Positions 1 through 5,017 of a stretch of 5,379 bases of DNA are shown here, piece by piece. The translations under genes were made by a program, and so were the position numbers. The notes beneath the pieces were generated by a model, which was not told where the DNA came from, made no database searches, and saw nothing but the letters and a program-made list of their open reading frames with translations. This DNA comes from an uncultured Bacilli bacterium (GTDB lineage Bacteria > Bacillota_I > Bacilli_A > RF39 > UBA660): the NCBI GenBank assembly GCA_948750805.1, contig CAPZYV010000066.1, positions 1 through 5,379 on the forward strand, in the 5' to 3' direction. Position 1 is the stretch's first letter, and the number at the start of each line of letters is the position of its first letter.

Positions 1-1025
1 ATTTATATGAAGTTTATATAGGACAAGATGGAGGAGTAAAAGCAAATGCAAATTCTTATGGATTATTTTCATATTTAACAAAAGTAACATCAATAGATTT
101 AAGTAGTTTTGATACATCTAATGTAACAAATATGAATAGAATGTTTAATTCAACAGGACTTACAAGTCTAGATTTACGCAACTTTGATACTTCAAAAGTA
201 ACAACTATGAGTTATATGTTTGCTGCTAGCAGAAAATTGGCTGATTTAAATATAAGTAGCTTTGATACCTCAAATGTCATAAATATGGATAGAATGTTTA
301 ATTCAACAGGACTTACAAGTCTAGATTTGAGCCACTTTGATACTTCAAAAGTGACAAATATGGGGTTTATGTTTACTGCTAGCGCGAGCCTAACTGATAT
401 AAATATAAGTAGCTTTGATACATCTAATGTAACAAATATGGGTGGAATGTTTAATTCAATAGGAGTTACAAGTCTAGATTTGAGCCACTTTGATACTTCA
501 AAAGTGACAAATATGGGTTTTATGTTTACTGCTAGCGCGAGCCTGACTGATATAAATATAAGTAGCTTTGATACATCTAATGTAACTACCATGAATACAA
601 TGTTTAGTTCAACAGGAGTTACAAGTCTAGATTTGAGTCACTTTAATACCTCAAACGTAACAGATATGTCTGGAATGTTTAATTCATGTTCTAAATTAGC
701 TGATTTAAATATAAGTAACTTTGATACCTCTAATGTAACCAGCATGAATAAAATGTTTTATAATGCAACTTATACAAATTTAGATTTAAGCAGCTTTGAC
801 ACTTCAAAAGTAACAGATACGTCTAGTATGTTTGAAAAAGGTACTTTTACTAATATAAAATTAAATAAAGCCACATTTAATTCAGTAACTAATTATAAAA
901 ATATGTTTAATGAAATTCATTCAATTTCTACAATTTATGTTAAGGATATAGATGCTAAAACATTTATTGAAACAAGATTAAATGATGCTGGCAAAAGTGC
1001 TACTGTAACTATAGCTAACGCTTAA
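1..1025 (+). CDS. BspA-like (DUF285) repeat surface protein, 5' partial
   Basis: The reading frame is open from base 3 to the TAA at 1023-1025, so the ATG at 132 is an internal methionine and the true start lies outside the window. About 340 residues are visible. They carry ten copies of the motif F(D/N)TS(N/K)V followed by a Met-x-x-Met-Phe segment, about every 25 residues. This is the signature of DUF285/BspA-type leucine-rich repeats, known from secreted or surface proteins of host-associated Bacillota and Mycoplasmatota and often linked to adhesion. The visible N-terminal stretch (LYEVYIGQDGG) looks like the usual lead-in to the array. The last repeat is degenerate (VTDTSSMF, Thr for Met), followed by a short cap ending in ATVTIANA. 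There is no LPXTG signal, C-terminal membrane helix or cell-wall domain, so any anchor or export signal must be in the missing N-terminus. Repeat-family assignment is firm; the adhesion role is inference. Confidence 0.9.
   Translation, partial: LYEVYIGQDGGVKANANSYGLFSYLTKVTSIDLSSFDTSNVTNMNRMFNSTGLTSLDLRNFDTSKVTTMSYMFAASRKLADLNISSFDTSNVINMDRMFNSTGLTSLDLSHFDTSKVTNMGFMFTASASLTDINISSFDTSNVTNMGGMFNSIGVTSLDLSHFDTSKVTNMGFMFTASASLTDINISSFDTSNVTTMNTMFSSTGVTSLDLSHFNTSNVTDMSGMFNSCSKLADLNISNFDTSNVTSMNKMFYNATYTNLDLSSFDTSKVTDTSSMFEKGTFTNIKLNKATFNSVTNYKNMFNEIHSISTIYVKDIDAKTFIETRLNDAGKSATVTIANA
160..921 (+). repeat. Tandem 153-bp (51-codon) in-frame repeat array
   Basis: Units starting with TTACAAGTCTAGATTT begin at 160, 313, 466 and 619, exactly 153 bp apart. 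A degenerate fifth unit starts near 772 and is about one codon shorter. Each unit encodes two DUF285 half-repeats of about 25-26 residues. The period is a multiple of three, so gain or loss of a unit keeps the frame. Part of another unit is visible upstream of 160: bases 127-173 nearly match 280-326. Confidence 0.88.
313..586 (+). repeat. Near-identical 121-bp direct repeat pair (313-433 and 466-586)
   Basis: Bases 313-433 and 466-586 differ at only two positions by eye: GGGGTTT versus GGGTTTT near 364/517, and CCTAACT versus CCTGACT near 393/546. Flanking units of the same array are clearly more divergent. This points to a recent unit duplication or gene conversion between these two units. 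Confidence 0.85.
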
Positions 1026-1036
1026 AATAATTAGCT

Positions 1037-1087
1037 ATTCATTTAATTTTGGATGCTTAAGCCAAAAAGTTATAAACAATAATGAAT
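1037..1087 (+). other. Possible structured 3' UTR of the repeat-protein gene
   Basis: ATTCATT (1037-1043) can pair with AATGAAT (1081-1087). It encloses a second hairpin, TTTTGG (1047-1052) with CCAAAA (1062-1067). The inner region also holds the palindrome GCTTAAGC (1055-1062), which competes with that hairpin. The structure lies directly before the terminator, has no U-tract of its own, and may only be a stabilising 3' structure. Short AT-rich stems arise easily by chance. Confidence 0.3.
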
Positions 1088-1091
1088 CAAG

Positions 1092-1118
1092 AAGAATCTG
1101 AAAATAGATTCTTTTTTT
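1092..1118 (+). terminator. Rho-independent terminator after the repeat-protein gene
   Basis: AAGAATCT (1092-1099) pairs perfectly with AGATTCTT (1106-1113) around a 6-nt loop, and the 3' arm runs into seven T's (1112-1118). It lies 67 bp after the stop codon and separates the surface-protein gene from the next unit. Bases 1119-1225 are plain AT-rich DNA in which no gene was seen. Confidence 0.85.
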
Positions 1119-1225
1119 ATGAAAATGTTTGCAACTGATTAAATTTAACATAAAAGAATATTTTTCTAATTTTTTAAAACTAAATTTAGACTTATTTACC
1201 AAAAATGGTTAATTAAATAAATTTC

Positions 1226-1254
1226 TTTACATTATAATTAATTAATAATATAAT
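1226..1254 (+). promoter_or_regulatory. Sigma-A-type promoter for the RDD protein gene
   Basis: The -35 is TTTACA (1226-1231), followed by a 17-nt spacer and a perfect TATAAT (1249-1254). The predicted transcription start is near 1261, leaving a leader of only about 15 nt whose first bases are the Shine-Dalgarno sequence. A second TATAAT at 1233-1238 lacks a well-placed -35 but would give a longer leader, so the exact start is uncertain. Confidence 0.65.
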
Positions 1255-1275
1255 TAATATTAAGGAGTGAACAAT

Positions 1276-1971
1276 TTGAAAAATAATTTAACATTAAAAA
1301 GGGTATGTGCTTATTTAATTGATTATATTATAATTACTTTTATAAGTGCCACATTAGTAAGAGTTTCGTTTATTAATCCTAAGTATGATGAATATATAGA
1401 TTTATCTAATAAATATACAAATATTTTAACTGATTATAGCGAAAGTAAAATTGATATAAATGAATTATCTCAAAAACAACAGGAATTAAGCTATGATTTA
1501 AATAGAACTGGGTATGTGTATATTATTGGAAGTGTAGCAATTTCATTACTTTATTTTGGAGTGTTTGCTTATTTTACTAAAGGCCAAACTTTAGGTAAAA
1601 AAATAATGAATATTAAACTTGTAAATGCTCATGATGGAAAAGATTTAAAAATATATCAATATTTTATTAGAGCAATTATTTTAAATGGTATATTACTTAA
1701 TTTAGTTATTTTAGTAGCAATATGTTTTAATAGAGATACTTATAATTCTATTTTTTACATAAGTAGTAATATAAATACAATTTTAGAAATTCTTATTTTT
1801 GTAACAGTAGTTTTAAATGGTCGTGGTATTCATGATTACATTGCAGGTACAAAAGTAATTAGTACTAAAGGAGTAATAGAGAATCATAATGAAATAAAAA
1901 ATGAGGTAATAGAACCTCCAAAAAAACAAAAAGTAATTAAAGAAAAAAAGGTAAATAATGATTCAATATAA
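1276..1971 (+). CDS. RDD-family integral membrane protein
   Basis: This 231-residue protein has the conserved Arg/Asp/Asp signature of RDD proteins. R9 and D16 are in the first helix (KRVCAYLIDYIII), TKGQTLGKKIM follows at about 101-111, and GRGIHDYIAGT with D187 is at 182-192. Four hydrophobic segments are visible, near 14-33, 81-100, 133-151 and 159-180. A charged loop of about 45 residues lies between the first two, and the lysine-rich C-terminal tail is probably cytoplasmic. The family's function is poorly defined; some members are linked to ion transport or osmotic stress. I chose the TTG at 1276 because AAGGAG (1262-1267) lies 8 nt before it, whereas the upstream in-frame GTG at 1267 overlaps that ribosome binding site and cannot use it. 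The 3' end overlaps the next gene by 14 bp, indicating translational coupling. Confidence 0.85.
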   Translation: MKNNLTLKRVCAYLIDYIIITFISATLVRVSFINPKYDEYIDLSNKYTNILTDYSESKIDINELSQKQQELSYDLNRTGYVYIIGSVAISLLYFGVFAYFTKGQTLGKKIMNIKLVNAHDGKDLKIYQYFIRAIILNGILLNLVILVAICFNRDTYNSIFYISSNINTILEILIFVTVVLNGRGIHDYIAGTKVISTKGVIENHNEIKNEVIEPPKKQKVIKEKKVNNDSI

Positions 1972-2404
1972 TATTAATAAAAACATATTACCTATAAGAT
2001 TTATTGATATTTTATGTATATTATGTTCAGGAGAATTTTTAATACGGTTTATAAACTATCAACAATTATTAAAATATATTGGTGATTGTAAAAAAGCTAA
2101 TTTGTTTTCAGAAATAGTTGGAAATATTTCTGTGTTAGAAAATGGTTATAGTCCAGAACTAGTAGATGCTATAAATAGTGCCAGATTAAAACAAAAATTA
2201 ACTATTTGCTCAGGTTATATTGAAATATTAGATATGGATAAAGAAGTAAGAAAAAGAATTATTGAACAAGATATTGAAGATATTGATTTTATGCGTTCAT
2301 TTTTAGATAGTTATTTTAACCAAGTTCAAGGAGAAAAACTAGGAGCACGATTTGAAATGGAAAGATTTATTAATGATGGTCGTATTAAAGAAGTTCCTAG
2401 ATAA
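1958..2404 (+). CDS. Uncharacterised protein, coupled to the RDD gene
   Basis: I do not recognise this 148-residue protein. It begins within the last codons of the RDD gene. A modest ribosome binding site, AAAGG (1947-1951), lies 6 nt before the ATG. The N-terminal region (about 10-32) is hydrophobic but interrupted by Arg, Asp and Glu (LPIRFIDILCILCSGEFLIRF), so it looks like an amphipathic or buried helix more than a transmembrane segment. The remainder is charged and probably helical, with four cysteines (C20, C23, C43, C84) in no metal-binding pattern I know. A central stretch (ENGYSPELVDAINSARLKQK) resembles a regulatory or scaffold helix bundle more than an enzyme, which is only an impression. 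Tight overlap suggests it acts with or on the RDD membrane protein. Codon use matches the neighbours, and a terminator follows at once. Confidence 0.75.
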   Translation: MIQYNINKNILPIRFIDILCILCSGEFLIRFINYQQLLKYIGDCKKANLFSEIVGNISVLENGYSPELVDAINSARLKQKLTICSGYIEILDMDKEVRKRIIEQDIEDIDFMRSFLDSYFNQVQGEKLGARFEMERFINDGRIKEVPR

Positions 2405-2410
2405 TTATTT

Positions 2411-2432
2411 AGAGTAAAAATACTCTTTTTTT
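2411..2432 (+). terminator. Rho-independent terminator closing the RDD unit
   Basis: AGAGTA (2411-2416) pairs with TACTCT (2421-2426) around an AAAA loop, and the U-tract covers 2426-2432. The stem is short (6 bp) but the layout is standard. It ends one base before the next promoter's -35 region, so the two units are packed tightly but insulated. Confidence 0.75.
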
Positions 2433-2433
2433 C

Positions 2434-2464
2434 TTGACCTTTACCTTAGGTTATACTCTATAAT
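2434..2464 (+). promoter_or_regulatory. MerR-type promoter with 19-nt spacer and operator dyad
   Basis: The -35 TTGACC (2434-2439) and -10 TATAAT (2459-2464) are separated by 19 nt instead of the usual 17. This long spacer is the hallmark of promoters activated by MerR-family DNA distortion. The spacer holds the dyad ACCT-T-AGGT (2443-2451). It extends imperfectly to GA (2436-2437) and TC (2457-2458), a span of 23 bp beginning inside the -35, as in BmrR-type operators. The regulator is encoded just downstream, so autoregulation is the natural reading. Confidence 0.8.
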
Positions 2465-2485
2465 GATATTATGAAAGGAGTTTAT

Positions 2486-3130
2486 ATGCAAATACATGAA
2501 GTTGAAACCAAAGTTGGTTTAACTAAAAAGAGCATTAGGTATTATGAAGAAGAGGGGTTATTAAATCCCAAACGTAATAGTTCGAATGATTATCGTGATT
2601 ATACCGAAGAAGATATTCATACATTAAAACTAATTAAATTTTTAAGAAATTTAAATGTTTCAATTAATGATATTAAAAAGCTAAAAAATAATGAACTTTC
2701 TTTAGAACAATGTATGAAAGAAAGAATTTCTAAAATTAATAATGAAGAACATAATTTAGAAAAAATAAAAAATATGTGTTCAGAAATAATTATGAGTAAA
2801 GCTAGTTATTTTGATATTGATATTACAAAATATTCTCTTGCCATGAATATCCTTAATAAGGAGGGATTTACTATGAAAGATGTCAGTAAAAAACATATGC
2901 ACAAAATATTAGGAGCTATTTTATCTAGTATTAGTTTTAGTGCTATATTTATATTTTTAATAGGTATAATATCTTACTTTTATTTTACAGAAAATGAAGG
3001 AATGCCTATAGCAATTTATTTGTTTATAATATTGATATTAGGATTTCCTGTATTAAGTATTATTGTTAATTTATTTAGAAGAATCAGAGAAATTAAAGGA
3101 GGAGAAGAAGATGAAGCTAGTAAATATTGA
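2486..3130 (+). CDS. MerR-family regulator with C-terminal two-helix membrane domain
   Basis: This 214-residue regulator starts with a typical MerR winged helix-turn-helix (residues 1-70). It includes IHEVETKVGLTKKSIRYYEE, the wing residues DYRDYTEED and the second helix pair LIKFLRNLNVSINDIKKL. A dimerisation coiled coil follows (about 72-105). In place of a soluble effector domain there is a linker (106-138) and two hydrophobic helices (about 141-167 and 174-197) joined by a six-residue turn, ending in a basic then acidic tail (RRIREIKGGEEDE). That topology puts both the DNA-binding end and the C-terminus in the cytoplasm. I chose the ATG at 2486 because AAAGGAG (2474-2480) sits 5 nt upstream; the in-frame ATG at 2471 coincides with the predicted transcript start. 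C76 and C98 are the only cysteines, so there is no obvious metal site. The signal sensed is unknown; a membrane or cell-envelope cue is inference. It overlaps the next gene by 20 bp. Confidence 0.87.
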   Translation: MQIHEVETKVGLTKKSIRYYEEEGLLNPKRNSSNDYRDYTEEDIHTLKLIKFLRNLNVSINDIKKLKNNELSLEQCMKERISKINNEEHNLEKIKNMCSEIIMSKASYFDIDITKYSLAMNILNKEGFTMKDVSKKHMHKILGAILSSISFSAIFIFLIGIISYFYFTENEGMPIAIYLFIILILGFPVLSIIVNLFRRIREIKGGEEDEASKY

Positions 3131-3431
3131 TTATATACCAGGATATGAAATAACTGAAAGTTTAGGTTTAGTTAAAGGAGCTATAGTACAATCTAAAAAT
3201 ATAGGACGTGATTTTATGGCAGGCATGAAAACCATAGTAGGTGGCGAAATAGTAGGGTATACGGAAATGCTTACAACAGCCAGACAAATAGCTACTAAAA
3301 GAATGGTTGATGATGCTGAAAGTTTAGGTGCTGATGCTATCATAAATATACGTTATGGTTCCTCATCAGTTATGAGTGGCGCTGCTGAAGTTATAGCTTA
3401 TGGTACAGCTGTAAAAATTACAAAAAAATAG
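3111..3431 (+). CDS. UPF0145 / YbjQ-like (DUF74) protein
   Basis: This 106-residue protein has the full length and hallmarks of the UPF0145/YbjQ family. These are an opening strand IPGYEITESLGLVKG, a central G(R)DFMAGMKTIVGGEIVGYTEML (about 32-54), a helix ending AESLGADAIINIRY (69-82), and a terminal strand VIAYGTAVKI. Family structures are small oligomeric alpha/beta folds. The name heavy-metal-binding used for this family has thin support, and this copy has no cysteine and no histidine. The start is the ATG at 3111: AAAGGAGG (3095-3102) lies 8 nt upstream, whereas the in-frame ATG at 3063 would lie deep inside merR with no such site. The ribosome binding site is itself read as Lys-Gly-Gly in the MerR tail. 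Co-transcription under the MerR-type promoter suggests it is the effector of that regulator; its cellular role is unknown. Confidence 0.88.
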   Translation: MKLVNIDYIPGYEITESLGLVKGAIVQSKNIGRDFMAGMKTIVGGEIVGYTEMLTTARQIATKRMVDDAESLGADAIINIRYGSSSVMSGAAEVIAYGTAVKITKK

Positions 3432-3457
3432 TATTAGTTAATTCCTAATACTTTTTT
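3422..3457. terminator. Bidirectional terminator between convergent genes
   Basis: GTATTAG (3431-3437) pairs perfectly with CTAATAC (3445-3451) around a 7-nt loop. On the plus strand six T's follow (3452-3457). On the minus strand the seven A's at 3422-3428 form the U-tract after a 2-nt gap. It therefore serves both the UPF0145 gene and the radical SAM gene. The stop codon of the latter (3456-3458) overlaps the plus-strand T-run. Confidence 0.83.
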
Positions 3458-4472
3458 ATTTACTATTATATTTATTTTTTTGCTTTACTCTAATTAAAGC
3501 ATCATTAGATAAGCATCCTTCACAAGAACTGATAGGACAACCTCCACCACAAATATCTAATGATTCACAAGACTGGCAATCACTTCTTAAATATTCTTTA
3601 CTTCTAAATAATTGCAGAGAAGGAGAGTTGTTCCAAATTTCATTAACAGGTGTCTTTAAAACATTTCCTAAACTGTAATCACTTGCAACAGCACATCTAT
3701 ATAAATTGCCATACATATCCATTGAAGCAGTGCCGTATCCCCAGTCACATTTAGCTATTAGATAGTGATATTCTTCTGGTATTATACAAAAGGGATAGGC
3801 ATCAACTGGTACAGCTTCAACCCCTAAATCATCATTTATTCTTTTGATTTGTTCAAAAGCAATAATTAGTTCATCTGGCCCAATCATAAATTCGTTTTTT
3901 CCATCAGCTCTTCCATAAGCACCAATTCTCTGAATCATCATGTAATTAGGAGTTAAACCAGCATTCATAACACTTTCAATACTATTATAAAGTTCATTAT
4001 AATTGTGAGGCATAATATTCATAATAATGCCTAATTGCTGTTCCTCTTTTTTATGAGCTAAATATTCTTTTAAATTGGTTAAAGCTAATCTATGAGCTCC
4101 CGATACTTTACAAAAATTATCATGAATACTTTCTGTTGGTCCATGTAAAGTCCATTCAAGTGAATCTACAAAAGGTGTTATTTCTGCAACTGAAGAATTT
4201 TTATATTTATGAGTATTAGATAAAATAGATACTTTAAAGCCTAACTCATGTAAATATTCTAATAATTCCTTTATTTTAGAATATTCTGCTGGGTCGCCAC
4301 CAACTAAACAAATTTCATTTACGTGTGCTTTTCTAAATTCTAGTGCAGCACTTTTTAGTACTTCAATATTTCCTTCACAAAATGTAAAAGTATCCCCATG
4401 ATAACACATGGCACATTTATGTGTACATTCGTTAGTAATATGCATTGCTACATAATTTAATTGATAAGTCAT
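3456..4472 (-). CDS. Radical SAM/SPASM enzyme, substrate unknown
   Basis: This 338-residue protein has the radical SAM cluster motif CTHKCAMC (C16, C20, C23), which binds the [4Fe-4S] cluster that cleaves S-adenosylmethionine. It also has the GGDP strand (58-61) and a TIM-barrel-like body. The C-terminus is a complete SPASM domain: C242-x12-G-x4-C260, then C299-x2-C302-x5-C308-x3-C312, then C317 and an extra C320. This suffices for two auxiliary iron-sulphur clusters. SPASM enzymes mostly modify peptides or enzymes (anSME, PqqE, sactipeptide maturases); the substrate here cannot be read. The motif WTLHGPTESIHD (107-118) resembles the S-adenosylmethionine-side strand of peptide maturases. The barrel starts almost at residue 1, so there is no N-terminal RiPP recognition domain, and no short precursor gene lies on either side. 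AAGGGGG lies 6 nt before the ATG. The gene has its own promoter. Confidence 0.92.
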   Translation of the reverse strand: MTYQLNYVAMHITNECTHKCAMCYHGDTFTFCEGNIEVLKSAALEFRKAHVNEICLVGGDPAEYSKIKELLEYLHELGFKVSILSNTHKYKNSSVAEITPFVDSLEWTLHGPTESIHDNFCKVSGAHRLALTNLKEYLAHKKEEQQLGIIMNIMPHNYNELYNSIESVMNAGLTPNYMMIQRIGAYGRADGKNEFMIGPDELIIAFEQIKRINDDLGVEAVPVDAYPFCIIPEEYHYLIAKCDWGYGTASMDMYGNLYRCAVASDYSLGNVLKTPVNEIWNNSPSLQLFRSKEYLRSDCQSCESLDICGGGCPISSCEGCLSNDALIRVKQKNKYNSK

Positions 4473-4492
4473 AGTATACCCCCTTAAATTTA

Positions 4493-4526
4493 GTTATATA
4501 ATAACATTGTCTGCTTTAAAAGTCAA
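4493..4526 (-). promoter_or_regulatory. Strong promoter of the radical SAM gene, with palindrome at the -10
   Basis: Read on the minus strand, TTGACT (4526-4521) is followed by 17 nt and TATTAT (4503-4498). A TG one base before the hexamer makes it an extended -10. GTTAT-ATA-ATAAC (4493-4505) is a perfect 5-bp dyad covering the -10, a possible repressor site but also a likely chance product of AT-rich DNA. The -35 begins just 3 nt after the stop of the preceding gene. Confidence 0.75.
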
Positions 4527-4528
4527 AT

Positions 4529-4933
4529 TTAGAACTGCTCTACGACTAATTCATTTCCATCTTCATCATAGATAGTTGAATCAGCATCATTCATATATAA
4601 AATTTGAAAATTAGGATTATCAAGAGTATAACCAGCTTCTATAGCCCAATCAAATTCTTCTAATATCGCTTTTTTTGCTTCCATATTATTACTGTCATCA
4701 ATTAGTTTACAATTAATTCTTATCCAATTTACATTATCATAAGCAACAATACAAATATTATTATTTTTTGCAATTTGTTTAGATACATTTTTTTCTTTGT
4801 TGGTTAAAACATAAATCTTTCCATCAAATAAAACAGGGTCGCCAAATGGTCTTAAACTAGGTTTATCTCCATTTAATGTTGCAACATAGTTTACTTGTGT
4901 TTTATTTTTTAAAAAATAAAAAGTCTCTTTCAT
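4529..4933 (-). CDS. Pyridoxamine 5'-phosphate oxidase-like (FMN split-barrel) protein
   Basis: This 134-residue protein is a single split-barrel flavin-binding domain of the length usual for small Bacillota members annotated as pyridoxamine 5'-phosphate oxidase family. Typical segments are YVATLNGDKPSLRPFGDPV (about 16-34), with R28-P29-F30 in the position that usually contacts FMN phosphate, and KIYVLTNKEKNVSKQIAKN (39-57). These are followed by NICIVAYDNVNWIRINCKL and a C-terminal strand (FQILYMNDADSTIYD). Members bind FMN or a related flavin and often act as reductases of unknown substrate; most are not true vitamin B6 oxidases, so I give no symbol. GAGG (4944-4941) lies 7 nt before the ATG. 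It is followed after 56 bp by the radical SAM gene on the same strand, which has a separate promoter, so a functional link is not established. Confidence 0.88.
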   Translation of the reverse strand: MKETFYFLKNKTQVNYVATLNGDKPSLRPFGDPVLFDGKIYVLTNKEKNVSKQIAKNNNICIVAYDNVNWIRINCKLIDDSNNMEAKKAILEEFDWAIEAGYTLDNPNFQILYMNDADSTIYDEDGNELVVEQF

Positions 4934-4956
4934 ATCATTTCCTCATTTCTAACTTT

Positions 4957-4985
4957 ATTATATTAAATTAATTTTAATTTTACAA
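4957..4985 (-). promoter_or_regulatory. Promoter of the split-barrel protein gene
   Basis: On the minus strand, TTGTAA (4985-4980), 17 nt and a perfect TATAAT (4962-4957) precede the gene. The predicted start near 4950 leaves a leader of about 17 nt that includes the GAGG ribosome binding site. The promoter sits immediately after the U-tract of the preceding terminator. Confidence 0.7.
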
Positions 4986-4989
4986 TAAT

Positions 4990-5017
4990 AAAAAAACAAC
5001 TAATTATAAGCTGTTTT
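4990..5017 (-). terminator. Terminator overlapping the stop codon of the right-edge gene
   Basis: Read on the minus strand, AAAACAGCT (5017-5009) pairs with AGTTGTTTT (5001-4993) over 9 bp with one G-U pair, around a 7-nt loop. A seven-T run (4996-4990) completes it. The last codons and the TAG (5002-5000) of the gene form part of the hairpin. Confidence 0.75.

Noticed and set aside
132..134. ATG as start of the repeat protein
   Set aside because: The frame is open to the left edge with the same repeat motif upstream (FDTSNVTNM encoded just before), so this is an internal methionine.
212..592. 126-codon open frame on the minus strand inside the repeat array
   Set aside because: It is the complement of the DUF285 repeats. 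A periodic sense sequence keeps the antisense frame free of stops, and there is no ribosome binding site or promoter for it.
1119..1225. AT-rich gap that might hide a small RNA or small ORF
   Set aside because: I saw no ribosome-binding-site-led ORF, terminator-bounded unit or strong stem.
2471..2473. Upstream ATG as start of merR
   Set aside because: It sits at the predicted transcript start and before the ribosome binding site. The ATG at 2486 has correct spacing and gives the normal MerR N-terminus.
3063..3065. Upstream ATG as start of the UPF0145 gene
   Set aside because: It would add 16 residues read out of frame with the merR coding sequence, lacks a ribosome binding site, and exceeds the family length.
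3128..3130. TGA possibly coding for tryptophan (Mycoplasma-type code)
   Set aside because: Read-through would run only a few codons to another TGA, while the next gene starts with a strong ribosome binding site. Trp is TGG elsewhere, as in the radical SAM gene.
3131..3343. 70-codon open frame on the minus strand
   Set aside because: It lies wholly antisense to the well-supported UPF0145 gene and has no ribosome binding site.
4473..4528. Possible short precursor peptide gene beside the radical SAM enzyme
   Set aside because: The 56 bp are fully used by the promoter, leader and ribosome binding site, and no short ORF fits.
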